A stretch of 64,000 nucleotides of DNA from JADHLK01 sp038131695. GTDB taxonomy: Bacteria > Pseudomonadota > Alphaproteobacteria > Puniceispirillales > Puniceispirillaceae. Each line of letters begins with the position of its first letter. The first letter of the stretch is position 1. Both the position numbers and the translations under genes were made by a program. The stretch covers positions 62,001-126,000 of the forward strand of contig JAYPQA010000002.1 of assembly GCA_038131695.1 (NCBI GenBank). Direction: 5' to 3'. The notes beneath the pieces were generated by a model. The model searched no databases, was not told the DNA's origin, and was given only the letters and a program-made list of their open reading frames with translations. Of the stretch, positions 7,853 through 16,855 are shown piece after piece.

Positions 7853-9676
7853 ATGGCACATTATGTTGAGAACGCAAATCTGGCAGCCGCTTTTGCAACC
7901 TGCGAGGAAGCGCCTGACGCGCTGTTGTTTTTTGACAAAAGAGATGGCAGCTGGCAGGGGCGCACGCGCGGTGACATAGCGGAAATGGTAGGACGCATGG
8001 CCGCCGCGCTGGACAGTCTGGGGGTAAAGCCGGGAGACCGGGTCTGCATCGCCTCGGAAAACCGCACCGAATGGGCCGCTGCTGATCTGGCCATTATGGC
8101 GTTGGGGGCGATTGCGGTGCCGGCCTATACGACCAATACAGAGGATGATCACCGCTATATTCTGGAACATAGCGGCAGTGTGGCGGCCTTTGTATCAGGC
8201 GGGCAGATAGCTGAACGGGTCCTGCTGGCGGCCAGCCATTGCCCGGCGGTCAAAAACCTGATTGTGATGGATGCTGATTTTCAGCCGCACAGCCAGAGCC
8301 GTATCAAGGTGCATTATCTGGAAAAATTGCTGGCCGAACATCCGGTCCTGGCTGATTTGCCGGACAGGATCGCAGCCCAGGACAGTGATGATACCTGCTG
8401 CTTTATCTATACTTCCGGCACGGGCGGGCGGCCCAAGGGGGTGATGCTGACACATCGCTCCATTCAGGCCAACATCAAGGCAGCTGTGGAATTGCTGGAG
8501 GAGGGACATGCCTGCGAAAAGGCACGGTTTCTCTCACTGCTGCCGCTCTCCCACTCCTATGAACATACCGCTGGCCTGCATTTGCCGGTGCAGATTGGGG
8601 CAGAGGTCTGGTATTGCGAGGGATCAGAGCATATCGCCAGCAATCTGGTTGAGGTGCAGCCGACCCTGATGACCGCGGTTCCGCGTCTCTATGAAGTGCT
8701 GCATGACCGGATTACCCGCGGCGTGCGGGCCAAGGGGGGGCTGTCAGAAAAGCTGTTCAACGCGGCCGCCCGTATTGGGGCCGCCAAGGTGCAGGGCCAG
8801 CCGGTATCGCTGATGGACCGGCTGCTTGACCCGCTGCTGGACAGGCTGGTTCGCAAAAAGGTGCGCAGCCGTCTGGGCGGCAAGCTGAAATATTTTGTCT
8901 CTGGCGGGGCCGCCCTGAATCCTGAGATCGGCTTTTTCTTTCTGGGGCTGGGAGTTGATATCCTGCAAGGCTATGGCCAGACAGAAGCCTCGCCACTGAT
9001 TTCAGCCAACCGGCCGGGCCATATCCGAATTGAAACGGTCGGCCCAAAGGTCGGCGGGGTAGAGGTCAAGCTCTCAGAAGAGGGCGAATTGCTGGCCAGG
9101 GGCGATCTCTTGATGAAAGGCTATTGGAAGGATGAGCGCACCACAGCTGCGACTATCCGGGATGGCTGGCTGCATACTGGTGATGTGGCGGTGATTCATG
9201 AGGATGGCTTTATTGAGATCACCGGGCGGATTAAGGATATTATCGTGAATTCCGGCGGCGACAATATCGCACCTGGCCGGGTTGAGGCGATTTTGGCTAT
9301 TGAGCCTGAGATTGAACAGGTGATGGTAGATGGAGACAAGCGGCCCTGGCTGGCAGCGATTATCGTGCCGGCTGAGGATGTGCGCGCCTTGCCGGAAGCC
9401 GAGCAGAAAAAAATTGTCGGCGAGGCGGTGGAGCGGGCGAATTCGCGCCTCTCGCAAATTGAGAAAGTGCGCCGTTTTGTTCTGGCTGACCCGCCCTTTT
9501 CCACGGAAAATGGCCAGATGACCCCGACGCTGAAGGTCAAGCGCCATGTGGTGGGCGAGCTCTATGCCAAACAGCTGGACAGCCTTTACAAGAAAAGCCG
9601 GAATGACGCCGCGGCAATGGGGCAGGCCTGGCCTGCCCCGCCCCGCCCTGATGAATGGGGACTGTCCAGCAGGTGA
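7853..9676 (+). CDS. Long-chain acyl-CoA synthetase (AMP-forming)
   Basis: The 607-residue protein activates fatty acids to acyl-CoA through an acyl-adenylate. The AMP-binding P-loop YTSGTGGRPKGVMLTH is near residue 187. The motif GYGQTEASP is near residue 373, GWLHTGD near 438, and GRIKDIIVNSGGDNIAPG near 458. It belongs to the FadD15/FAA1-like group that keeps a long insert between the P-loop and the TEASP motif. A ribosome binding site (GGGAGAGGG) precedes the ATG. It stands alone on its strand, so promoter elements probably lie in the gap shared with cysK. Chain-length preference cannot be read from the sequence. Confidence 0.88.
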   Translation: MAHYVENANLAAAFATCEEAPDALLFFDKRDGSWQGRTRGDIAEMVGRMAAALDSLGVKPGDRVCIASENRTEWAAADLAIMALGAIAVPAYTTNTEDDHRYILEHSGSVAAFVSGGQIAERVLLAASHCPAVKNLIVMDADFQPHSQSRIKVHYLEKLLAEHPVLADLPDRIAAQDSDDTCCFIYTSGTGGRPKGVMLTHRSIQANIKAAVELLEEGHACEKARFLSLLPLSHSYEHTAGLHLPVQIGAEVWYCEGSEHIASNLVEVQPTLMTAVPRLYEVLHDRITRGVRAKGGLSEKLFNAAARIGAAKVQGQPVSLMDRLLDPLLDRLVRKKVRSRLGGKLKYFVSGGAALNPEIGFFFLGLGVDILQGYGQTEASPLISANRPGHIRIETVGPKVGGVEVKLSEEGELLARGDLLMKGYWKDERTTAATIRDGWLHTGDVAVIHEDGFIEITGRIKDIIVNSGGDNIAPGRVEAILAIEPEIEQVMVDGDKRPWLAAIIVPAEDVRALPEAEQKKIVGEAVERANSRLSQIEKVRRFVLADPPFSTENGQMTPTLKVKRHVVGELYAKQLDSLYKKSRNDAAAMGQAWPAPPRPDEWGLSSR

Positions 9677-9680
9677 TTTT

Positions 9681-9738
9681 GCCGGCCGAGCGATTAGTGC
9701 CGGCCAAGTGATTAATAACTGCCAAGCGATTAATAACT
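9681..9738. repeat. About 18-nt tandem array after the acyl-CoA synthetase gene
   Basis: Three copies of a unit like GCCAAGCGATTAATAACT follow the stop codon, the middle one with a four-base insertion. It is another short array placed directly behind a gene end. It shows no coding or clear hairpin role. Confidence 0.65.
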
Positions 9739-9834
9739 GCCGGGAAAATATCTTTTTCTGCTTGATTTACAGGGCTGGGTAACTGAACCGGTCACTGATA
9801 GGGTAAGTTCAGCAAAAAGAAGGAGCAAAACCCC

Positions 9835-10683
9835 ATGTCAAACACATTAATGGAAGCCATTTGGTTAACAAGCAGAATATCTGCGCCAAGGATGAACGCT
9901 TAGGTGGTGGATGTCTGACCCGCCATTTGCACGCAGCCGTCAAGGAGATTGAGCCGACCCAGGAAGAATGGCTGCAAGCTATTATGTTTCTCACCGAGAC
10001 CGACCATAAATGTGATGATTGGCGCCAGGAATATATTCTGCTGTCCGATGTGCTGGGTGTTTCGATGCTGGTTGATGCAATCAATTCGCGCCGTCGAAAG
10101 GAGGCTTCGGAAAATACAGTGCAGCCCGTTCCATATTGAAGGCACGCCCGAATATGAGATGGGCACCAATATCTGCCTCGATAATAAGGGCGAGGATATG
10201 GTCGTGCGGGGCCGTATTTCAGACGTGAATGGCCAGCCTGTTGAGGGCGTCAAAATCGATGTCTGGCAGGCCAATGACGAAGGCTTCTATGATGTCCAGC
10301 AAAAAGGTATCCAGCCTGACTTCAATCTGCGCGGCATTTTCCGCACCGGGGCTGATGGACTTACTGGTTCAAGGGGTGCCCAAAGGCATTATTCGATTCG
10401 ACAGACAGGCCAGTTCAGCTGCTGAAAGGCTGGGGCGGCATCCGTTCCGGCCGGCGCATCTGCACTTCATCCTGTCCCGGGACGGCTATGATGAGGTGAC
10501 CACCCATATCTTCGATCCCGAAGATCCGTATCTGGAATCAGATGCGGTTTTTGGTGTGAAGGAAACGCTTATCGCCACCTTCAACAAGGTGGAGGATCAG
10601 CCCGTATAGCAGAGGTGGGGCTGAATGGCAGCTATTACTGGGATGTCGAATTTGATTTTGTCCTCGCACCCAAAAAGGGCTGA
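9835..10683 (+). pseudogene. Intradiol ring-cleavage dioxygenase (hydroxyquinol/catechol type), broken
   Basis: Pieces of one protein are spread over three frames: RHLHAAVKEIEPTQEEW and YILLSDVLGVSMLVDAIN, then PFHIEGTPEYEMGTN, then VRGRISDVNGQPVEGVKIDV and FYDVQQKGIQPDFNLRG, then HPFRPAHLHFIL and IFDPEDPYLESDAVFGVKE, and finally WDVEFDFVLAP. This is the order of an intradiol dioxygenase, which opens hydroxyquinol or catechol between the hydroxyls. At least four frame changes are needed, and a conserved piece around 10355-10395 appears shortened, so real decay seems likely even if some indels are sequence errors. A ribosome binding site (AAGGAG) still precedes the ATG. No other aromatic-degradation gene is adjacent. 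Confidence 0.75.
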
Positions 10684-10717
10684 GCAACAGGCTTGAGGCT
10701 GGCCGCAGCTGCCCGCC

Positions 10718-11207
10718 TCAACCCAGCTGGTCAAGCGGGATCAGGGCGCCTGGGTGCCTGATGCCGCGGCTGGCCATGTTATGGCCTGCCTGAATGGCCT
10801 CTGCGATCGGCGCACCTTGCAGCAGGGCCGCCAGAAACGCCCCGTTAAAACTGTCTCCGGCAGCGGTGCTGTCCAGCGGGCGCTGGCTGGAGGCCGCCGC
10901 TGTCGCCGGCTGGCCTGCATGGAGATACTGGATCGGCCCGCCCGCATTTTCACGATGATGCTAGCATCGCCTGATAGCGACCAGCGTGGCGGCCGGATCA
11001 GCATCGAAATGCTTTGCCGGCTCAAAACTGGGCGTGAAGGTAATCCGCCAGCCGTGCTGCAGCCTGGATGGTCTTGCGGGCCGTCTCAGGCGTCTCCCAC
11101 AAAGCAGGCCGGTAATTCGGGTCAAAGGCAATGCGCCCGCCCTGCTGGCGGATTTTTGCCAACGCGTTCAGAAGGGTTTGGCGGCCAGCCTGATAAAACA
11201 GTTTATT
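10718..11207 (-). pseudogene. PfkB-family kinase remnant (2-keto-3-deoxygluconate kinase-like)
   Basis: On the minus strand two stretches match the second half of KDG kinases: GGRIAFDPNYRPALWETPET (about 11150-11070) and LDSTAAGDSFNGAFLAALLQ, the PfkB anion-hole motif, ending GALIPLDQLG. They are separated by frame changes and a stop around 10950-11035. The N-terminal half is missing. The remnant starts almost at the 3' end of tRNA-Ser, where an in-frame stop precedes it. KDG kinase phosphorylates 2-keto-3-deoxygluconate in sugar-acid catabolism. Here function is lost. Confidence 0.75.
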
Positions 11208-11215
11208 TCAAAAAA

Positions 11216-11304
11216 TGGCGGAAGGGTGGGATTCGAACCCACGAAGGGCTTTCACCCTTGGCGGTTTTCAAGACCGCTGCATTCAACCGCTCTGCCACCT
11301 CTCC
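11216..11304 (-). tRNA. tRNA-Ser (anticodon TGA)
   Basis: On the minus strand a long-variable-arm tRNA is seen. The anticodon loop is CTTGAAA with TGA, the variable arm runs AAGGGTGAAAGCCCTT, the T-arm contains GTTCGAATC, and CCA is encoded. The acceptor stem GGAGAGG against CCCTTCC has one G-U and one A-C mismatch, which may be natural or a base error. The decayed kinase lies at its 3' side. Confidence 0.95.
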
Positions 11305-11508
11305 AGAAATGGGCCGGGACGAGCCCGGTCAGCGGGCCGCCAGCAAGGGCGGACACACCCGATTTAGCTTAAGCCGCCTTGCAAGTCAACGCTGGCCGCC
11401 CGCATCAAACAGACAAATTTTATCTTTTTGAAGGCCGCCCGGCATAAATAGATGGTTGCCCATTCAGCTTGTGACGATTACTCTTGCACCCACAAGATAT
11501 AGTAGTCC

Positions 11509-12628
11509 ATGCCAGCAGCCAGAGGAGCCGGAACGCCGATGCGCCACAGCAGCTTGAGACACGCGAAACCGGTTGTTTTTTCCGGGTCATATCCGGGTCC
11601 ATATCCGGTCCAATATCAGGGCCCATATCCGGGCTATTGCGGGTTTTGGCGCGCCTGGACAAGGCTGGCCAGCCTGTTTTCGGTCCTTCTCCTGCTCGGT
11701 TTTCTGGCCGGCAGCCTCCCGGCCCGCGCGGCTTCTGATTTTGATGCCTGGCTGGCCGGTTTGCGCCAGGAAGCGCTGGCCAGCGGAATCAGCGCGGCCG
11801 TGTTTGATTCGGCTCTGGACGGTGTGCAGCCGAAAAAGCGCGTGGTAGAGCTGGATCGCAGCCAGCCGGAATTCAAGCTGACGCTGAAACGCTATCTGGC
11901 CAATACGGTCTCTGCTGCGCGGGTGAAAAAGGGGCGGGCGCTGCGAGACCAGCATCAGCAGTTGCTGGCGGAAATTGGCCGGGAATACGGGGTTCAGCCG
12001 CGCTATATTCTGGCGCTTTGGGGGATTGAGTCCGCCTTTGGCCAGCATAAGGGCGGGTTTTTTGTGCCGCAAGCCCTGGCCACGCTGGCCTATGACGGGC
12101 GGCGGGCGGCCTATTTTCGCAAGGAATTGCTGAATGCGCTGAAAATCCTGCAAGAAGGCCATATTGATCAGGCCCGCATGATGGGGTCCTGGGCCGGGGC
12201 GATGGGCCAGCCACAATTCATGCCCTCTAGCTTTCTCGCCTATGCTGAGGATTGGAACAAGGACGGGCGGCGCGATATCTGGACGGATGAGCAGGATGTC
12301 TTCGCCTCTGTCGCCCATTATCTGCAACAGGCGGGCTGGCGCGATGATATTACCTGGGGGCGTGAGGTAGGGCTGGCGGCTGGGCCGGACTGGGCGGCAC
12401 TGGCAAAGGCCAAAACCCGCAAGACCATGCGCGAATGGCAGGCGCTGGGCCTGACCACGCCAGAAGGCGGCCCGCTGCCCCGGCGCAACCTGTCCAGCCG
12501 CCTTGTTTTGCCTGACGGGGTCGGGGCGCGCCTTTCTTGCCTATGATAATTTTGAATCACTGCGCCGCTGGAACCGGTCAGACTATTTTGCCATAGCAGT
12601 TGGAATATTGTCTGATTATTATAAGTAA
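11509..12628 (+). CDS. mltB: Lytic murein transglycosylase, MltB type (one frameshift near the end)
   Basis: The enzyme cleaves peptidoglycan glycan strands to 1,6-anhydro products in the periplasm. The catalytic glutamate is in LALWGIESAFGQHKGGF. AGAMGQPQFMPSSFLAYA and DIWTDEQDVFASVAHYL are hallmark blocks, and a hydrophobic signal segment ends at ARAA. Near 12535 a base seems missing. Beyond it the expected end AFLAYDNFESLRRWNRSDYF is in the next frame and stops at 12628. The true start is uncertain: the region before the signal segment is a Pro/Tyr/Gly-rich string encoded by a 12-nt array. The gene leads the rlpA-dac envelope group. No peptidoglycan-binding domain is attached. Confidence 0.85.
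11581..11639 (+). repeat. 12-nt tandem array in the 5' part of mltB
   Basis: Five degenerate copies of TCCGGGTCCATA lie just before the signal-peptide coding part of mltB. Being 12 bases long they keep the frame and encode a YPGP-like string. Comparable 12-nt units occur in the gyrA 3' end and the scpA 5' end. Confidence 0.75.
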
Positions 12629-12644
12629 TATAATGGGTTAAAAG

Positions 12645-13646
12645 ATGCTTCGAAGAATTTTGTCAAATAAGGCCAGCGCCCTGTTCCTGTTTATTGGGCT
12701 AGCCAGTCTGGGGGGTCTGGGCGGTTGCACCTCGCTGGAGCTGGCCGCTGAGATGGCCAAGCGTGTGCAACAGGCGGAACAGGAAAAAATCGCTGCCGAA
12801 ACGGCAAAAAAAGGAACGGCCAAACCGGTGCAGGCGGCCCCGCGCTTCAAGATAGGGGATCCCTATCAAATCGCCGGTATCTGGTATTATCCGGAGCGTA
12901 ATTTGCAATATGATGAAACCGGCATTGCCTCTTGGTATGGGGATCAATTTGCCGGCCGGCTGACCGCCAATGGAGAGATTTTTGACCCGGAACAGGTCAG
13001 CGCCGCGCATAAAACGCTGCATATGCCCTCGGTTGTGCGGGTCACCAATCTGGAAAATGGGCGCTCTTTGGTGGTGCGGGTGAATGATCGCGGCCCCTAT
13101 GTTGCCGGCCGGATTATTGATCTCTCGCGGGCGGCGGCGCGCAAGCTGGGCTTTCACAAGCAAGGGATAGCCCGCGTGCGGGTGCAAATTCTGGCTGAAC
13201 AGAGCCTGCGGATGGAAAAGCTGGCCAAACAGGGGCAGTTCCCGCGGACCGTGTCAGATGAGCCTTTGCCAGAGGTGACACCAGCGCAAAAACCAGCAGT
13301 GAAGCTAACCGCCCGCACAACCAGAGCCACCTCAGTGCGGCCAAGCCCCGGCCAGTCCGCGCTTGATCTGCTGTCTGAAAATCAGGTTGGAGAGGTGATA
13401 GTCGGCACCCCGATCAAAACCCAGATTTGGGTGCAGCTGGGGGCTTTTCACAATGAGGTGAATGCCCGCAATGTGCTGGGCCAGGCCACGCATCTGGGCA
13501 GCGGGCAGGTAACCCCGGTGCTGGTGGATGGGCGCACACTCTATCGGGCACGGGTGGGCCCGGCCAAAACGGTGGCTGAGGCAGACAGGCTGCTGGACAG
13601 TGTTTTTCAGCTGGGTTTCAGCGGCGCGCAAATTGTGGTGGAATAA
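12645..13646 (+). CDS. rlpA: RlpA-family septal lipoprotein with SPOR domain
   Basis: A lipobox (LGGLGGC) puts the protein at the outer membrane, with a short helical linker after it. The double-psi beta-barrel RlpA domain contains GIASWYGDQFAGRLTANGE, then VVRVNDRGPYVAGRIIDLS with the catalytic-type Asp. The last 75 residues (TQIWVQLGAFHNEVNA to the end) form a SPOR domain that binds denuded septal glycan. In Pseudomonas RlpA is a lytic transglycosylase acting on such glycan. The same role is inferred here. The gene sits between mltB and the D-Ala-D-Ala carboxypeptidase, all on the same strand. Confidence 0.9.
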   Translation: MLRRILSNKASALFLFIGLASLGGLGGCTSLELAAEMAKRVQQAEQEKIAAETAKKGTAKPVQAAPRFKIGDPYQIAGIWYYPERNLQYDETGIASWYGDQFAGRLTANGEIFDPEQVSAAHKTLHMPSVVRVTNLENGRSLVVRVNDRGPYVAGRIIDLSRAAARKLGFHKQGIARVRVQILAEQSLRMEKLAKQGQFPRTVSDEPLPEVTPAQKPAVKLTARTTRATSVRPSPGQSALDLLSENQVGEVIVGTPIKTQIWVQLGAFHNEVNARNVLGQATHLGSGQVTPVLVDGRTLYRARVGPAKTVAEADRLLDSVFQLGFSGAQIVVE

Positions 13647-13750
13647 GAGCAGCGCGGAAACAATGCCTGAAAAATGCCTGATTTTGCTGTTAGAAATCAG
13701 GCCAGCTTTCGGCAGACAGGGGTAAAAGGGCTTCCCGCTTCAGGGGGGCG

Positions 13751-14999
13751 ATGGGCCAGAGGATTGGAACAGATATGATAAAATTTTGGTATTTTGCCAA
13801 GAGGCAGCATGATTTTGCCAAGCGGCATTTGGGCAGGCTGGCAAGCAGGATACTGGCAGCGGGGCTGGCGGGCTGCCTGCTGATGGCTGGATTGCCGGCG
13901 CGGGCCGCCGATGTCCCGACCGCCGCCGCCTATGCGCTGATCAGTGATTTTGGCACCGGCCGGGTCTTGCTGGAAAAACAGGCAGATACTCCGATGAAGC
14001 CGGCTTCTATGGCCAAGATTATGACGCTCTATATTGTTTTTGAGCGGATAAAGGAAGGTAGCCTCAGCCTGGAGGATACTTTTTTGGTCAGTGAGAAAGC
14101 CTGGCGCAAGGGCGGTTCGCGATCCTTTTTGAATGTCGGCTCGCGCGTTACGGTCAATGATCTGATACATGGGGTGGCGGTGCAGTCCGGCAATGATGCA
14201 GCGATTGTGCTGGCAGAGGGCTGGGCGGCAGTGAGGACGGCTTTGCCGTGCAGATGAATGATACCGCCCGCAGGCTGGGTATGCGCAATACCAATTTTAC
14301 CAATTCCACCGGCTGGCCGGATCCGGACTTGACCACAACGGCCCGCGATCTGGCGATTTTGGCCAGCGCGCTGATTCGTGATTTTCCCATACAGGATTAT
14401 CCCGATCTCTATCCGGTTTTTGCCAAGATGGATTACCGGATCAACGGCATCAAACAGGGCAACCGCAATCCGCTGCTCTATGGGGTTCCGGGGCGGACGG
14501 TCTGAAAACCGGCCATACAGAGGAATCTGGCTATGGGCTGGTTGGATCTGCCATCCGCGGTGACCAGCGGGTTATTCTGGTGCTGAACGGCATGACCTCT
14601 CGCCAGCAGCGCGCGGATGAATCGCGGCGGCTGATGGATTATATGTTCAGGGAATATCGCCTTTATCAGCTATTTGAGGCGAATGAGCCAGCCGCGACGG
14701 CGAATGTCTGGCTGGGGCGCCAGGCGCAGCTGCCGCTGGTGCTGGAAAAGCCTTTGGAGCGCGTGCTGTCGCGCACGGAACGGGCCAGAATGCGGATAAC
14801 CGTCAGCTGGCAGGACCCGGTGCCAGCCCCGATTGAAAAGGGGGATAAAATCGGCACGCTGACTTTCAAGACAGACGGGATTTCTGAAACGCATGATTTG
14901 CTGGCGGGCGCATCGGTGAGCCAGCTGGGAATGTTTGAACGGGTAGGGGCAGCGGTCAAATATCTGATCTTCAGGGCCACCCAGCCGCTGCAGGAGTAA
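13751..14999 (+). CDS. D-alanyl-D-alanine carboxypeptidase, DacA/DacC type (two frameshifts)
   Basis: This low-molecular-weight penicillin-binding protein trims the terminal D-Ala of peptidoglycan stem peptides in the periplasm. The serine nucleophile motif SMAKIMT (SxxK), the middle motif QSGNDAAIVLAEG (SxN) and the C-terminal GLKTGHT (KTG) are all visible, followed by the PBP5 C-terminal domain. The frame changes at the G-run 14218-14220 and at the G-run near 14490. One more G at each place restores a continuous protein. The start could be the ATG at 13751 or the one at 13775. The N-terminal part carries a seven-residue FAKR repeat before the signal peptide (ends ARAA). It is upstream of tmk. 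Confidence 0.85.
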
Positions 15000-15070
15000 C
15001 GCAAGGCAGGCGTCTGCCTTCTGGGGCCAGCGCGGGTTCTGTAAACAAAAGGGGAAGGAAAAGGCACGCC

Positions 15071-15733
15071 ATGACAGGCCTGTTTGTGTCATTTGAAGGG
15101 GGCGAGGGCTCTGGCAAGTCAACCCAGATTGCACGACTGGCGGACTGGCTTTGCCAAACATGGCCGCAGATTGAGCTGGTCCGCACGCGTGAGCCCGGCG
15201 GCACCCAGCAATCTGAGCAAATCCGCGCCCTGCTGGTCAATGGACAGGCCGATAAATACAGCGCTCGCACCGAAGCGCTGTTGATGGTGGCGGCGCGCAC
15301 CGAGCTGGTCAACCAGATTATCCAGCCAGCCCTGCAGCGCGGGGCGATTGTGCTGTGTGACCGGTTTCGGGATTCCACCTCAGTCTATCAGGGGCTGGCC
15401 CATGACATCGAACAGGCTGATATTGACCGGCTGCATCAATTTGCCATTGGCGATCTGAAGCCACACAAAACCTTTTTGCTTGATTTGCCCGCTGAGGAGG
15501 GGCTGGCGCGGGCTGGTCAGCGCGGGGCGGCTGAAAGCCGGTTTGAGGAAAAGGGGCTGGCATTTCACAGCCGCGTGCGCGAGGGCTACAGACAGCTGGC
15601 GGAGGCAAACAAAGACCGGTTTGTCGCGCTGGATGCCAGCCAGCCGGAAGATAAGCTGGCTGCTGAAATCCGCCAGCATATCTCCCCGCTGATGGAACAA
15701 TTCACACAAAATCACCCGGGCGCGGAGGCCTAG
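15071..15733 (+). CDS. tmk: Thymidylate kinase
   Basis: The enzyme phosphorylates dTMP to dTDP with ATP in DNA precursor synthesis. The P-loop FEGGEGSGKSTQ is near residue 10, the DRF motif is in VLCDRFRDSTSVYQGLA near residue 96, and the lid region EEGLARAGQRGAAESRFEEK is present. Length (220) is normal and the frame is intact. A purine-rich ribosome binding site precedes the ATG. The gene is two bases ahead of holB, the usual alphaproteobacterial pairing. Confidence 0.93.
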   Translation: MTGLFVSFEGGEGSGKSTQIARLADWLCQTWPQIELVRTREPGGTQQSEQIRALLVNGQADKYSARTEALLMVAARTELVNQIIQPALQRGAIVLCDRFRDSTSVYQGLAHDIEQADIDRLHQFAIGDLKPHKTFLLDLPAEEGLARAGQRGAAESRFEEKGLAFHSRVREGYRQLAEANKDRFVALDASQPEDKLAAEIRQHISPLMEQFTQNHPGAEA

Positions 15734-15735
15734 CC

Positions 15736-16821
15736 ATGCAAGAGGAGGCCCAGCCCCCGCAACCGGCTCTGCGCGGCCATGATCTGTTTTTACAGAGATT
15801 TGCCGAACAGGCGCGTGGCGGACGGCTGGCGCATGGCTGGCTCTTGACCGGGCCATCTGGCATAGGCAAGGCAAGGGTAGCGCAAACGCTGGCGGCCTGG
15901 CTGTTGGCAGGCGGGGCAGATCAGCCCGGCCTTTTGGACAATCGCGCAATCGCCGCAGAGATTCTGCAAGTTCTGGAAAGCGACCCGCAGGCCCGCCAGG
16001 TGATTGCCGGGGCGCATCCAGACCTGTTGCTGGTCAGGCCGGAGCTTGGAGAGCAGAATAAATCCGGCCAGATCAAGACCGACCAGCTGCGGCGTATTTC
16101 GGCCTTTTTATCGCAGACAGCCGGGCGCGGTGGCTGGCGGGCGGTTATTCTGGATTCGCTGGATGAGGTGAACCGGAACGGGGCCAATGCCTTGCTGAAG
16201 ATTCTGGAGGAGCCGCCGGAGCGCACAGTGCTGTTCTGCCTGTCCGGCAAGCCGGGAAGTGTGCTGGCGACCATCCGTTCACGCTGCCAGCTGGGGCGGC
16301 TGCATCCGCTGGGGCTGGAGGATACAAGGGCGGTTCTGGCGGAAGTTTGGCCTGAGGCAGAGGCAGATACAGTGAAGGATTTGGCGCGCCTGTCGGGCGG
16401 GCGCCGGGCCGGGCGGTCCTGCTGGCTGAGGCAGGGGCGGCGGATCTGTTTGCTGAGACCTGTGCGGCCCTTGCGGCCGGGCAGGGGGCCTCCTCTATGG
16501 CCAGCCTGTGCAATCGCTGGGGGCCGGGCGGGGTCGAAGGGGCGGGCAATGCGGCAGTCAGCCCTGTTCCTGTTTGAGCAGCTTTTCACCCAGGCAGCCC
16601 GCACAGCTGCTGGCGGCCCGCCTCCAGACTGGCCGGATTATGCCAGCACCGCCTTGCACCATTTGTGTGACCGGCACAGCCCGGGCCAGCTGGCGGATAT
16701 ACACCGGATGTTGCTGCATGATTTGCAGGAGGCAGAGGCCCGCTATCTGGATTTCGGGGCGGTGCTGCATCAGTTTTTTTTCAAAATCCATAGCCAAACA
16801 GCTGCTTCTCAGGCTATGTGA
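15736..16821 (+). CDS. holB: DNA polymerase III delta' subunit (pair of frameshifts)
   Basis: Delta' is part of the clamp loader that places the beta sliding clamp on DNA. The P-loop is LLTGPSGIGKAR near residue 38, and the sensor-1/SRC region is VLATIRSRCQLGRLHPL near residue 180. Between about 16400 and 16555 the protein-like sequence (GRAVLLAEAGAADLFAE, then SSMASLCNRWGPGG) is in another frame. One G is missing in the G-run near 16400 and a compensating change lies near 16555. The annotated frame therefore reads through with nonsense in the middle. As an essential gene this is almost certainly a consensus error. Confidence 0.82.
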   Translation: MQEEAQPPQPALRGHDLFLQRFAEQARGGRLAHGWLLTGPSGIGKARVAQTLAAWLLAGGADQPGLLDNRAIAAEILQVLESDPQARQVIAGAHPDLLLVRPELGEQNKSGQIKTDQLRRISAFLSQTAGRGGWRAVILDSLDEVNRNGANALLKILEEPPERTVLFCLSGKPGSVLATIRSRCQLGRLHPLGLEDTRAVLAEVWPEAEADTVKDLARLSGGRRAGRSCWLRQGRRICLLRPVRPLRPGRGPPLWPACAIAGGRAGSKGRAMRQSALFLFEQLFTQAARTAAGGPPPDWPDYASTALHHLCDRHSPGQLADIHRMLLHDLQEAEARYLDFGAVLHQFFFKIHSQTAASQAM

Positions 16822-16855
16822 GGGGGTATTTTTCAGCCCGGGCAAAGTGTGATCC

